Origin: Streptomyces sindenensis
Lineage (GTDB): Bacteria > Actinomycetota > Actinomycetes > Streptomycetales > Streptomycetaceae
Direction of reading: 5' to 3'
Length of the DNA: 64,000 nt
Assembly: GCF_014649035.1 (NCBI RefSeq)
Contig: NZ_BMSG01000001.1
Span: 62,001 to 126,000, forward strand
Shown here in pieces: positions 51,273 to 59,987 of this stretch (position 1 is its first letter; the number at the start of each line of letters is the position of its first letter). The position numbers were made by a program, and so were the translations under genes. The notes beneath the pieces are model-generated. The model made no database searches. It saw nothing but the letters and a program-made list of their open reading frames with translations, and was not told the origin of the DNA.

Positions 51273-51551
51273 GTGATCTGGGAATCCTTCGGCGCCGCCG
51301 TGCTCGGACTGGCCCTGTCCTGGATGGCGCTCCGATCACTGGCCGACCGCCTGCCGGCCGGCCGTGCGGTTTATCTCACCGGCACGCTGGGTGCCCTCTT
51401 CGGCGCGTATCTGACACATGCCGCGCTGGGTCCCGGCCATGCCCTGGCGACGCTGATCGGAGCCGTGTCCGTCGGAGCGGTGACGCTCTCGCTCCTGATC
51501 CGGCCACGCGGCCGCCGCCTCAACCGGTCGGCGGCGGCCCAGGCCCAGTAG
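51273..51551 (+). CDS. Small hypothetical membrane protein (92 aa)
   Basis: 92 residues with three hydrophobic helices (FGAAVLGLALSWMALRSL, VYLTGTLGALFGAYLTHAAL, ALATLIGAVSVGAVTLSLLI) and a basic tail RPRGRRLNR. GTG start preceded by GAGGTGATCC. Convergent with the ferritin-like gene, 14 nt apart. Function unknown. Confidence 0.82.
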   Translation: MIWESFGAAVLGLALSWMALRSLADRLPAGRAVYLTGTLGALFGAYLTHAALGPGHALATLIGAVSVGAVTLSLLIRPRGRRLNRSAAAQAQ

Positions 51552-51565
51552 CCCCGCCCGCGGCG

Positions 51566-52312
51566 TTACGCGGCCAGGCCGAGAGCGGCCATCCGCTTGG
51601 TGTGGGCCTCGGTGATCCGGGAGAACATCCGGCCCACCTCGGCCAGGTCGAAGCCGTCCGCGACGCCGCCCACCAGCATCGTCGAGAGGGCGTCGCGGTC
51701 GGCGACCACCCGCTGGGCCTGCGAGAGCGCCTCGCCCATCAGCCGGCGGGCCCAGAGCGCGAGCCGCCCGCCGACCCGGGGGTCGGCCTCGATGGCGGCG
51801 CGCACCTTCTCCACGGCGAAGTTCCCGTGGCCGGTGTCGTCGAGCACGGACAGCACGAGGGAGCGGGTGTCGGTGTCGAGCCGGGCCGCGACCTCGCGGT
51901 AGAAGTCGCTCGCGATCGAGTCGCCGACGTACGCCTTGACCAGGCCCTCCAGCCAGTCGGACGGGGCGGTCTGGCGGTGGAAGTCGTCGAGCGCCTTGGC
52001 GAACGGCTCCATCGCGGCGGTCGGCTCCTCGTCGACCGCGGTGAGCCGCTCGGTCAGCTGCTCGAAGTGGTGGAACTCGGCGGCGGCCATCTTCGCCAGC
52101 TCCGCCTTGTCCCCGAGGGTCGGCGCGAGCTTCGCGTCCTCGGCCAGCCGTTCAAAGGCCGCCAGCTCTCCGTAGGCGAGGGCGCCGAGCAGGTCCACGA
52201 CGGCGGCGCGGTACTGCGGGTCCGTGGCCGCGGTGGCCCAGTCCTGGGTGGCGATCCCGGTGGCTCCGGAAGAGTCGGCGGGGGTGTCGGTGGCGTGGTC
52301 TGGCGTCTCCAT
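51566..52312 (-). CDS. Ferritin-like fold protein
   Basis: 248 residues, mostly helical. The core has the ferritin-like carboxylate pattern (YGELAAFERLAEDA, AAAEFHHFEQLTERL with ExxH, FYREVAARLDTDT, SVLDDTGHGNFAVEK), in the tRNA-hydroxylase/ferritin-like superfamily. The N-terminus is disordered. From memory Rv3210c is the counterpart, here as there next to a DEAD-box helicase gene on the opposite strand. Diiron chemistry is plausible; the substrate is unknown. Confidence 0.9.
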   Translation of the reverse strand: METPDHATDTPADSSGATGIATQDWATAATDPQYRAAVVDLLGALAYGELAAFERLAEDAKLAPTLGDKAELAKMAAAEFHHFEQLTERLTAVDEEPTAAMEPFAKALDDFHRQTAPSDWLEGLVKAYVGDSIASDFYREVAARLDTDTRSLVLSVLDDTGHGNFAVEKVRAAIEADPRVGGRLALWARRLMGEALSQAQRVVADRDALSTMLVGGVADGFDLAEVGRMFSRITEAHTKRMAALGLAA

Positions 52313-52484
52313 GAAACGGAACGATAGCCCTCCGCGCGCAGGGCGGAAGGGCCTGGTCAGCCGGGGCCGCCATACCGTTCCGATGAATTCGTCCAACACA
52401 CATGCGCGAATCCGGGGTACAGTGGTATTGCGCTTACTGAGCACTGTGCTGTGCCAGGGGCGCGCCCTTTGAATGAGGATGCCC

Positions 52485-52510
52485 GGTCGGAGGCCCGATC
52501 GGCTCCGACC
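52485..52510 (+). promoter_or_regulatory. Leader hairpin before the DEAD-box helicase
   Basis: Perfect 8-bp inverted repeat ggtcggag/ctccgacc with a 10-nt loop, 32 nt before the predicted start. Helicase leaders are often structured and cold-responsive, but this is only a structural observation. Confidence 0.5.
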
Positions 52511-52542
52511 CGACAGCCCTCCACGCGGTGCGTACGACACGT

Positions 52543-55008
52543 ATGACTGCAGATGAGGGGCCCCCTCAGCGGCACGAGCGCTCGAGCGACGGCAGTGGTC
52601 CCGCGCCACCCGGCCACCACGGCCGGATGACCAACCCGGCACGGTACGACCCCCAGCGTTCGCCTCGGACCGCGTCTCACAGAAGAGGCAGCACCCTGAC
52701 TACGTTCCGCGACCTCGGCATTTTTCCCGAGACGGCCGAAGCCCTTGAGGCGGTCGGCATCACGTCCCCCTTCCCCATCCAGGAGCTGACGCTCCCCGTC
52801 GCCCTCTCCGGCTCCGACGTCATCGGCCAGGCCAAGACCGGCACCGGAAAGACGCTCGGCTTCGGTCTCCCGCTCCTGGAGCGCGTGACCGTCCCCGCCG
52901 ACGTCGAGGCGGGGCGGGCCAAGCCCGAGCAGCTGACCGACGCGCCGCAGGCGCTCGTCGTCGTCCCCACCCGCGAGCTGTGCACCCAGGTCACCAACGA
53001 CCTGCTCACGGCCGGCAAGGTCCGTAACGTCCGCGTTCTCGCGATCTACGGCGGCCGGGCGTACGAGCCCCAGGTCGAGGCCCTCAAGAAGGGCGTCGAC
53101 GTGATCGTCGGCACCCCGGGCCGCCTGCTGGACCTGGCGGGCCAGCGCAAGCTCGACCTCTCCCACATCCGCGGGCTCGTCCTCGACGAGGCCGACGAGA
53201 TGCTGGACCTGGGCTTCCTGCCCGACGTCGAGCGCATCATCACGATGCTGCCGGCCAAGCGCCAGACGATGCTGTTCTCGGCCACCATGCCCGGTGCCGT
53301 CATCAGCCTCGCCCGCCGCTACATGTCGCAGCCGACGCACATCAACGCCACGTCGCCCGACGACGAGGGCACGACCGTGAAGAACACGGTCCAGCACGTC
53401 TACCGCGCCCACAACATGGACAAGCCGGAGATGCTCGCCCGCATCCTCCAGGCCGACGGCCGCGGGCTCGCGATGATCTTCTGCCGGACGAAGCGCACGG
53501 CCGCCGACATCGCCGAGCAGCTGGAGAAGCGCGGCTTCGCCTCCGGCGCGGTCCACGGCGACCTCGGCCAGGGCGCCCGCGAGCAGGCGCTGCGCGCCTT
53601 CCGCAACGGCAAGGTCGACGTCCTGGTCTGCACCGACGTCGCCGCGCGCGGTATCGACGTCGAGGGTGTCACCCACGTCGTCAACTACCAGTCGCCGGAG
53701 GACGAGAAGACCTACCTCCACCGCATCGGCCGCACCGGCCGCGCGGGGGCCAAGGGCACCGCGATCACGCTGGTCGACTGGGACGACATCCCGCGCTGGC
53801 AGCTGATCAACAAGGCCCTGGACCTGAAGTTCCCGGACCCGCCGGAGACGTACTCCACCTCGCCGCACCTCTTCGAGGAGCTGGGCATCCCGGCCGGCAC
53901 CAAGGGTGTACTGCCGCGTGCCGAGCGGACCCGTGCGGGCCTGCGCGCCGAAGAGGTCGAGGACCTCGGCGAGACCGGCGGCCGCGGCCGCAAGGCCGCC
54001 GCGTCGGCACCCGCCCGTGAGGAGCGCGAGCCCCGCACCCGTACGCCGCGCCAGCGCCGCCGCACCCGTGGCGGGGCCGGCACGGAGGCGGACGCCGCGA
54101 CGGTGCCCGCACCCGCCAAGGAGGCCACCCCGGTCGCCCCGGCCGGTGACGAGGCGCCCGAGGCGCCGCGTACGCCGCGCCGTCGCCGCCGTACGCGGGC
54201 CGGCGCGGCCGAGGCCGCTGCCACCGAGGCGGCCGTGGCGGTCGCCGAGCCTCCGGCGGTTCCCGCCCCCGTGGCCGAGGCCGCACCCGCGGCGGAGCCG
54301 GTCGCGGAGGCGGTCGCGGAGACCAAGCCGCGCCGTCGTCGCAGCCGCGCCGCGGCGAAGCCGGTGACCGAGGAGACGGCCGCGCCCGTCGCCGCCGCTC
54401 CGGCCGCCCCGGCCCCGGTCGACTTCCAGACGGTGGCCGTCGCGGCGGGTGCCGTCGAGCCGGTCGCCGAGCCGAAGGCCGTCCGGCCGCGCCGTCGCAC
54501 CCGGATCGTGAAGCCGGCCGACGAGGTCGACTTCCAGATCGCCCCGGCCGCCGAGCCGGAGCCCGAGGTCAAGACGCGTCGCCGCCCGGCCCGCACCACG
54601 AAGCCGAGGACGGAGTCGAAGGCGAAGGCCGAGCCCAAGGCCGAGGGCCAGGCCGCCGAGTCCACGCCGGCCGCCGAGCCGAAGGCCCGGACGGCCAGGG
54701 CGACGAAGTCCCGCGCGAAGGCGGAGACGGCGGAGCCCGCGGAGAAGAAGGCCCCGGCGAAGAAGGCCAAGGCCGCGCCGAAGGCCGTCGCCGCCGAGCA
54801 GCCCGCCGTCGAGGCTCCGGCCGACGGGGCGGAGGCCAAGCCGCGCCGCCGCCGCGCCACCCGCAGCGTCACCTCGACCGCGACGCAGGAGGCCGCCGTG
54901 GTCTCCGCCGCCGAGGCCGTGGTGAGCGAGGCCGCCGCCGAGCCGAAGCCGCGCCGCCGCCGGGCCACCCGCCCCGCGGGCGCCGCATCGGCGACGACCG
55001 AGGGCTGA
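52543..55008 (+). CDS. DEAD-box RNA helicase with long Ala/Lys/Arg tail
   Basis: About 821 residues. Helicase core: AKTGTGKT, PTRELC, GTPGR, VLDEADEML, FSATMPG and HRIGRTGR in the normal order, residues about 50-450. The C-terminal 350 residues are disordered with repeated Arg-Arg-Arg-Arg-Thr and Lys/Ala/Glu blocks, expected to bind RNA. The start is uncertain: ATG at 52543 lacks a clear ribosome-binding site, and relatives begin close to TTFRDLGIFPE, so a later ATG (52627) or CTG (about 52696) is possible. From memory it matches Rv3211 (rhlE). It unwinds structured RNA, typically in ribosome assembly or RNA decay. Confidence 0.9.
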   Translation: MTADEGPPQRHERSSDGSGPAPPGHHGRMTNPARYDPQRSPRTASHRRGSTLTTFRDLGIFPETAEALEAVGITSPFPIQELTLPVALSGSDVIGQAKTGTGKTLGFGLPLLERVTVPADVEAGRAKPEQLTDAPQALVVVPTRELCTQVTNDLLTAGKVRNVRVLAIYGGRAYEPQVEALKKGVDVIVGTPGRLLDLAGQRKLDLSHIRGLVLDEADEMLDLGFLPDVERIITMLPAKRQTMLFSATMPGAVISLARRYMSQPTHINATSPDDEGTTVKNTVQHVYRAHNMDKPEMLARILQADGRGLAMIFCRTKRTAADIAEQLEKRGFASGAVHGDLGQGAREQALRAFRNGKVDVLVCTDVAARGIDVEGVTHVVNYQSPEDEKTYLHRIGRTGRAGAKGTAITLVDWDDIPRWQLINKALDLKFPDPPETYSTSPHLFEELGIPAGTKGVLPRAERTRAGLRAEEVEDLGETGGRGRKAAASAPAREEREPRTRTPRQRRRTRGGAGTEADAATVPAPAKEATPVAPAGDEAPEAPRTPRRRRRTRAGAAEAAATEAAVAVAEPPAVPAPVAEAAPAAEPVAEAVAETKPRRRRSRAAAKPVTEETAAPVAAAPAAPAPVDFQTVAVAAGAVEPVAEPKAVRPRRRTRIVKPADEVDFQIAPAAEPEPEVKTRRRPARTTKPRTESKAKAEPKAEGQAAESTPAAEPKARTARATKSRAKAETAEPAEKKAPAKKAKAAPKAVAAEQPAVEAPADGAEAKPRRRRATRSVTSTATQEAAVVSAAEAVVSEAAAEPKPRRRRATRPAGAASATTEG

Positions 55009-55041
55009 CGCTTCGGGCGACCCCGCACGACAGGCACGACC

Positions 55042-55080
55042 ACGGCCCCGGCCCCCGCACTCCGCGGGGGCCGGGGCCGT
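55042..55080 (+). terminator. Hairpin terminator after the DEAD-box helicase
   Basis: Perfect 17-bp stem (55042-55058 with 55064-55080) and a 5-nt loop, 34 nt after the helicase stop. Followed by a mixed T-rich stretch tcgtcgt. Confidence 0.85.
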
Positions 55081-55142
55081 TCGTCGTCCGGAAGGCCGCC
55101 CCGGGCGCGGCGGGCCCGGGGCGGCGGGGATAGCCTCGCCGT

Positions 55143-56000
55143 ATGAGCCGCCCGCCGACCTTCACCCCGCCGCCCTGCGCCGACGCCCGCGTCCTGGCCA
55201 CCGAGCGCGGCGACTTCGCCGTCCTGGACGCCGTCCCGCGCACCCCGGCCCGGGCCACCGCCCTGCTGCTGCCCGGCTACACCGGCAGCAAGGAGGACTT
55301 CGTCGCGCTGCTGGAACCGCTGACCGGGGCGGGCTACCGGGTCATCGCCGTGGATGGTCGGGGGCAGTACGAATCTCCGGGGACGGACCGTCAGGAGAGT
55401 TACGCCCAGGGCGAGTTGGCGCGTGATGTGCTGGCCCAGGCGGCGGCCCTGGGTGAGGCGCCGGGGGGCCTGCACCTGCTCGGGCACTCGCTCGGCGGCC
55501 AGATCGCCCGCGCCGCCGTCCTGCTGGACGCCGCCCCGTTCCGTTCCCTGACGCTCATGTCCTCGGGCCCGGCCGAGGTCGTCGCGGCGCAGCGGGACAA
55601 GGTGAAGATGCTGAGCGACGCGCTGGCCGTGCTGTCCATGGACGAGGTGTGGCAGGCGATGCAGGCGCTGGATCCCCCGCAGGACGCGGACACCGGCGAC
55701 GGCGCGGACATGCGCCGCCGCTGGCTGGCTCACAACCCGGCGCAGTTGATCGCCACCGGGGCCCAGTTGACGGCCGAGCCGGACCGGGTGGACGAGCTGG
55801 CCGCCGTCGGGCTGCCCGTCCATGTGCTGTCCGGGGAGCGCGACGACGTATGGCCGGTGGAGCTGTTCGACGCCATGGCCCGGCGTCTCGGCGCCCGCCG
55901 CACCACGATCGCCGGCGCCGAGCACTCCCCCAACACCGCCCGCCCGCAGGAGACCGCGAAGGCGCTGGCCGCGTTCTGGGACGGCCTGCCGGACGCCTGA
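55143..56000 (+). CDS. Alpha/beta hydrolase
   Basis: 285 residues. GYTGSKEDF oxyanion region, nucleophile Ser in GHSLGGQ, acid in GERDDVWP and His in GAEHSPN. Cytosolic serine hydrolase; substrate not readable. ATG follows the helicase terminator, and the gene is convergent with the NYN-domain gene. Confidence 0.92.
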   Translation: MSRPPTFTPPPCADARVLATERGDFAVLDAVPRTPARATALLLPGYTGSKEDFVALLEPLTGAGYRVIAVDGRGQYESPGTDRQESYAQGELARDVLAQAAALGEAPGGLHLLGHSLGGQIARAAVLLDAAPFRSLTLMSSGPAEVVAAQRDKVKMLSDALAVLSMDEVWQAMQALDPPQDADTGDGADMRRRWLAHNPAQLIATGAQLTAEPDRVDELAAVGLPVHVLSGERDDVWPVELFDAMARRLGARRTTIAGAEHSPNTARPQETAKALAAFWDGLPDA

Positions 56001-56048
56001 CCGGCCCACCGACGGCCTGCCGCCCGTACCGCTCGAAAAGCCGCCGCG

Positions 56049-56969
56049 TCAGTACTGCGCCTGGAGGTGCTGCCAGAAGCCGTCGCGGAGCGCCCGCCGC
56101 AGATGCGCGTGGCCGCGCAGCGAGTGCTGGAGCAGCCGCTCGGCCTCCACCAGGAGGTCCTGGTCGACGGAGCCCGGCAGGTAGGGATGGCCGGGCAGCA
56201 GGTCGGCGAGGGATTCCCGGCCCCGGGCGGCGAGCCAGGCGGCCGCGATCTGCGCGCCGACGAAGCGGACGTCCTCCCGGGAGGGGGCCGGGGTGTCGTC
56301 CTCGTACGTCGTGACGGGGCGCCGGGTGACGTAGGGGCGGCAGAAGTCGAGATCGAAGGTGCGCTGGCTGTCGACCTCCCAGAGCAGGGGTTCGGCCTGG
56401 TTGCGGCCTTCGGCGGCCTCGATGCCCCAGAGGTGGACGCGGGCCCCGTACCCCTGGGCGGCCTCGACCGCCGAGACCAGGTCCTCGTCGCCGCCGACGA
56501 GCGCCGCGTCGCTGATGGCGCGGTGCCGGGCGAGGGATTCGAGGTCGGTGCGGATGAGCGAGTCGACGCCCTTCTGCTGGTTGTTGGCGTTGAGGTTGCC
56601 GAGCCGCACCTTGACGTCGGGGAGTTCGGCGATGGCCTGCTGCTCGGTGGTGTGGATACGGCGGCGGGCCCCGTCGTACCAGTAGACGCGCAGCAGCCTG
56701 CTGTCCGCGAAGATCGTGCGGGCCTTGTCGATGAAGGCCTCGATCAGCCCTTCGGCGTCGAGGTCGAAGGAGCGCCGGTCCTCGGTGCCGGTGACGAGCA
56801 GCCCGGCCGCGGCGTAGACGTAGCCGGCGTCCACGAAGATGGCGTGCGTCGAGGGGGTCTTCGCCACCTCGACGAGCATGCGCTGGAGCAGCTCGTTGGT
56901 GCGGTCCAGGCGGGCGCCGAGGCCGGCCTCTCCGGTGCCCCCGATGAGCTGCGGGTCCGCCTCGTTCAT
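56049..56969 (-). CDS. NYN (PIN-like) domain protein
   Basis: 306 residues. The NYN ribonuclease fold is visible: first acidic residue in AIFVDAGYVY (about 45), KGVDSLIRTDL (about 135) and ALVGGDEDLVSAVEAA (about 160). The C-terminal 110 residues are an extra helical domain. NYN proteins are metal-dependent RNases of the PIN superfamily; the RNA target is unknown. Divergent from the 50-residue gene. Confidence 0.9.
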   Translation of the reverse strand: MNEADPQLIGGTGEAGLGARLDRTNELLQRMLVEVAKTPSTHAIFVDAGYVYAAAGLLVTGTEDRRSFDLDAEGLIEAFIDKARTIFADSRLLRVYWYDGARRRIHTTEQQAIAELPDVKVRLGNLNANNQQKGVDSLIRTDLESLARHRAISDAALVGGDEDLVSAVEAAQGYGARVHLWGIEAAEGRNQAEPLLWEVDSQRTFDLDFCRPYVTRRPVTTYEDDTPAPSREDVRFVGAQIAAAWLAARGRESLADLLPGHPYLPGSVDQDLLVEAERLLQHSLRGHAHLRRALRDGFWQHLQAQY

Positions 56970-57041
56970 GCGAACCTCGTGGTCTGTGGCGGTGTGGCTA
57001 CCGACGGGTAGTTAGACATCCAAAAAATTTCCTTAGCGTAG

Positions 57042-57067
57042 GGAATGTTTGCAAGGGGCATCTCGTT
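57042..57067 (+). promoter_or_regulatory. Sigma-R-type promoter for the 50-aa gene
   Basis: GGAAT (57042-57046), exactly 18 nt, GTT (57065-57067). Start of transcription near 57074 would give a leader of about 104 nt containing the inverted repeat at 57079-57104. Confidence 0.7.
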
Positions 57068-57078
57068 GTCACCCTTGT

Positions 57079-57104
57079 GGAACGCGAGGGAAACCCCGCG
57101 TTCC
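57079..57104. promoter_or_regulatory. Inverted repeat in leader of the 50-aa gene
   Basis: ggaacgcg and cgcgttcc, continuing as GGG/CCC inside with one bulged A. It sits at the predicted 5' end of the transcript and could be an RNA hairpin, an operator, or a second ECF-type promoter (GGAAC with CGTT 15 nt on). Confidence 0.6.
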
Positions 57105-57177
57105 TAGTCTTGCCGGTGGGGACGCCCCCTCGGCGCCAGCAGTTCTCCAGCAGGAGGATCAGACGAAGGGAAGCACT

Positions 57178-57330
57178 GTGCGCTTCGAGATCATGCGACT
57201 CGACGACGTCGACGGTACCGCCGTGGACAGCACCGTCGTGGACGCCGCCTCCGTCAACCGGATCGTGCAGCAGGCCGCGGCGACAGGCCAGCGCATCTAC
57301 ATCCGGCCGGCCGACAGTTCGGCCTCGTAA
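57178..57330 (+). CDS. Small hypothetical protein (50 aa)
   Basis: 50 residues beginning MRFEIMRLDDVDGTAVDSTV and ending YIRPADSSAS. AAGGGA seven bases before the GTG. A beta strand-helix-strand outline, acidic. No family recognised. Between a sigma-R-type promoter and a perfect terminator hairpin, so it is a well-defined single-gene unit. Confidence 0.78.
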   Translation: MRFEIMRLDDVDGTAVDSTVVDAASVNRIVQQAAATGQRIYIRPADSSAS

Positions 57331-57352
57331 CACCTGACGTTGCAGAGACGAG

Positions 57353-57385
57353 GCACCCCCGCACGGAACGTCCGTGCGGGGGTGC
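57353..57385. terminator. Bidirectional hairpin terminator
   Basis: Perfect 15-bp stem gcacccccgcacgga with its complement and a 3-nt loop between the convergent 50-residue and MarC genes. Confidence 0.87.
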
Positions 57386-57416
57386 TGTGGTGTGCGGGGC
57401 CCTTCGAGGAGCCTGC

Positions 57417-58022
57417 TCAGGAGTTCTGGATGACCTGGGTGACACCGTTGATGATCTGCTGGACGGCGATGGCGGAGAGCATCATGCCCGCGAGCCGGGT
57501 CACCAGCACCACGCCGCCGTCCTTGATCACGCGGATGATGACCAGCGAGTAGCGCATGGTCAGCCAGAGCACCACGTGCATGGCGACGATCGCGGACCAC
57601 ACCGAGAGCTGGCCGCCCACGCCGTCGGCGTGCTGCACCGCGAGGATGACGGAGACGATGGCGCCGGGTCCGGCGAGCAGCGGCATGCCCAGCGGTACGA
57701 GCGCCACGTTGACGTCCTTGGTCTGCGTCGGCTCGTCCGTCTTGCCGGTCAGCAGGTCGAGCGCGATGAGCAGCAGCAGGAGCCCGCCCGCGATCATCAG
57801 CGCGGGCACGGAGACATGCAGGTAGTCGAGGATCTGCTGACCGAGCAGACCGAAGACGGCGATCACGCCGAACGCGACCGCGACCGCCTGGAGCGCCATC
57901 TTGCGCTGCACCCTGGCGGGGCGGCCCGCGGTGAGCGCGAGGAAGATCGGCGTGATCCCGGGCGGGTCCATGATCACAAATAGGGTGAGAAAAAGGGATC
58001 CGAAGACAGCGACGTCGAACAC
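57417..58022 (-). CDS. MarC family integral membrane protein
   Basis: 201 residues, six membrane helices, with the MarC signature IMDPPGITPIFLALT near the N-terminus and MPLLAGPGAIVSVI in the middle. GTG at 58022 gives the usual family length of about 200. MarC was once thought to be a multidrug-resistance protein; the transported substrate is not established. Confidence 0.93.
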   Translation of the reverse strand: MFDVAVFGSLFLTLFVIMDPPGITPIFLALTAGRPARVQRKMALQAVAVAFGVIAVFGLLGQQILDYLHVSVPALMIAGGLLLLLIALDLLTGKTDEPTQTKDVNVALVPLGMPLLAGPGAIVSVILAVQHADGVGGQLSVWSAIVAMHVVLWLTMRYSLVIIRVIKDGGVVLVTRLAGMMLSAIAVQQIINGVTQVIQNS

Positions 58023-58163
58023 AGTGAGCCTTGCGAGAGATGAGCGGGTGGTACGGAGGGGGCGCGGGTCCGGGCAGCGGGCGTCACGGTGCGTCGGGCA
58101 CGCGACGGCACGCACGGGGCGCGCGGGGAGAAGAACGGGGTACGGCGAAGGGTGCGGCGAGCC

Positions 58164-59030
58164 TCAGCGGCGGTCGGCTCCGCCGGCGCCCGGCACCGGG
58201 AAGGCTCCGGTGGCGCGCCGGGTGATCTCGCCGTAGATCTCGGGGTCGGTGGTGAACGCGCCGAGCTCGACGGATTTCCGGCTGCCGTGGTAGTCGCTGG
58301 AGCCGGTGGTGAGCAGCCCCAGCTCGCGGGCGAGGCCGCGCAGCCGGGCCCGGGTGGGCCCGTCGTGGTCCATGTGGTCGACCTCGATGCCGTCGAGGCC
58401 CGCCTCGGCGAGGGCGACGATCGTGGACTCGGGGACGACCGCGCCGCGTTTCACCGCGCCCGGGTGGGCGAAGACGGCGACCCCGCCCGCCGCCTTCACC
58501 AGGCGGACGGCCTCGAAGGGGTCGAACTCGTGCTTCTCGGCGTACGCCCGGCCGCCGTTGCCCAGCCAGTCGGGCGTGAAGGCGTCGGAGACGGTGGGCA
58601 CGACGCCGAGTTCGACGAGGGCGGCGGCGACGTGCGGGCGGCCGACCGAGCCGTCCCCGGCGATGCGGGCGACCTGCTCCCAGGTGATGGGGACGTCGAG
58701 GGCGCGCAGCTTGCGGACCATCTCCTGGGCGCGCGGCACGCGGTCGTCGCGGACGAGTTCCCGGGCGCGCTCCAGCTCGGCGTCGGCCGGGTCGAAGAGG
58801 TAGGCGAGCAGATGCATGCCCACGCCGTCGACGCGGCAGGAGAGCTCGGCGCCGGTGACGAGGGTGAGCCCCTCGGGCAGTGCGTCGATGGCCTGCTTGT
58901 GGCCGCCCACGGTGTCGTGGTCGGTGAGCGCGACGACGTCCAGGCCCGCGGCGGCGGCGTTGGCCACCAGCTCGGCGGGGGTGTCCGTGCCGTCCGACGC
59001 GGTGGAGTGGGTGTGCAGGTCGATACGCAC
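58164..59030 (-). CDS. PHP-domain phosphoesterase
   Basis: 288 residues with the four PHP metal motifs: RIDLHTHSTASDGT at the start, ALTDHDT, VFAHPGA and GSSDYHGS. Closest in outline to YciV/Trph 5'-3' exoribonuclease and nucleoside-bisphosphate phosphatases. It would remove phosphate from short RNA or 3',5'-bisphosphonucleotides. ATG start. Same strand as the MarC and DUF6758 genes. Confidence 0.92.
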   Translation of the reverse strand: MRIDLHTHSTASDGTDTPAELVANAAAAGLDVVALTDHDTVGGHKQAIDALPEGLTLVTGAELSCRVDGVGMHLLAYLFDPADAELERARELVRDDRVPRAQEMVRKLRALDVPITWEQVARIAGDGSVGRPHVAAALVELGVVPTVSDAFTPDWLGNGGRAYAEKHEFDPFEAVRLVKAAGGVAVFAHPGAVKRGAVVPESTIVALAEAGLDGIEVDHMDHDGPTRARLRGLARELGLLTTGSSDYHGSRKSVELGAFTTDPEIYGEITRRATGAFPVPGAGGADRR

Positions 59031-59129
59031 GACGGCTGACTCCGGGGCTCGCGGGCGGACGGGGGACCGCTCAAGGATAACCGTCGCCCGCCGGACCTCA
59101 GGCCGCGAAAGCCCTCCGCTCGACGTGAT

Positions 59130-59807
59130 CTACCGCTCGCTCTTCCCCTGCCGGGGCGGCGTCTCCGGGGTGGTGAGGAGGCGTGGGGTGAGCGCGCCGC
59201 AGGGGACGAGGTCGACCTCTCCCCCGGCGTCCCGCAGATCGGTGAGGACGAGTTCGTCGTACATCAGGAGCCCGGACTGCTCGGGCCACAGGATCGCCCA
59301 GAGCCAGAGCCCTCGCGCCTCTCCGGCGAAGACGGCGCGGTCCTCCGGGGCGTTCCTGACGTGCCAGAGCGGGGTGGGGCGGCCGGCGGCGTGGACCTTG
59401 GCGTCGGGGGCGGAGTCGACGTTCAGGTGGTGGCCGGGGTCGGGGCCCTCGATGCCGGCGTACCGGGCGCCGAGTCCGACGCCGAGCTCCTCGGCGACGA
59501 GGAGCAGCTCGCCCATCCCGCCCAGCGGGCCGGGTCCGGAGCAGGCCACGGCGCTGGCGCGTCCGCCGCTGCGGTCGTCGCCCGCGCTGGCGGCCCCGGT
59601 GAACAGCCAGCCCACGGGGAGCGGCCAGGGCATCCAGACGGGGACCTGGGTGCGGTGCACCACGACGCCGAGCGCCTCGACGCTGGGTGGGACGACCGGC
59701 TGCATCGGGTGGACCTGGCCGTGCACGGAGCACTGCCAGGCGTCGGCGAAGAGACCGGGCGCCCTGACCCGGCCACCGCACTTCGGGCAACTGGGTTCGC
59801 CCCTCAT
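59130..59807 (-). CDS. DUF6758-type protein with N-terminal zinc finger
   Basis: 225 residues starting MRGEPSCPKCGGRVRAPG, with CPKC and a later Cys/His pair (WQCSVHGQVH) making a likely zinc site, then a globular domain (VPVWMPWPLPVGWLFTGAAS, LWLWAILWPEQSGLLMYDEL). Conserved in Streptomyces as DUF6758; function unknown. A TTG three codons upstream is an alternative start. Divergent from the MFS gene across an AT-rich control region. Confidence 0.88.
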   Translation of the reverse strand: MRGEPSCPKCGGRVRAPGLFADAWQCSVHGQVHPMQPVVPPSVEALGVVVHRTQVPVWMPWPLPVGWLFTGAASAGDDRSGGRASAVACSGPGPLGGMGELLLVAEELGVGLGARYAGIEGPDPGHHLNVDSAPDAKVHAAGRPTPLWHVRNAPEDRAVFAGEARGLWLWAILWPEQSGLLMYDELVLTDLRDAGGEVDLVPCGALTPRLLTTPETPPRQGKSER

Positions 59808-59904
59808 AAGGACCAACCGTCCTCTCCGCCGGTCCTCCCGTCAAGGACGATCACCCGTCCGCAGCGTGGTCCTGACCCGGGAAAATAGGTGTAGCTTGCA
59901 TTTA

Positions 59905-59917
59905 TTAGATTGTCTAA
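59905..59917. promoter_or_regulatory. Palindromic operator TTAGA-N3-TCTAA
   Basis: Perfect 5-bp inverted repeat with a 3-nt spacer in the most AT-rich patch of the window (59900-59920), between the divergent DUF6758 and MFS genes. Resembles MarR/TetR-type operators that control exporters. No regulator gene lies beside it. Confidence 0.65.
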
Positions 59918-59987
59918 ATTATCCTGTGTCCAGCGCATCGGCCCTGCGAGGCCGGACGGAGAAGGCCGGAAGAGAAGGAGACAGCCC

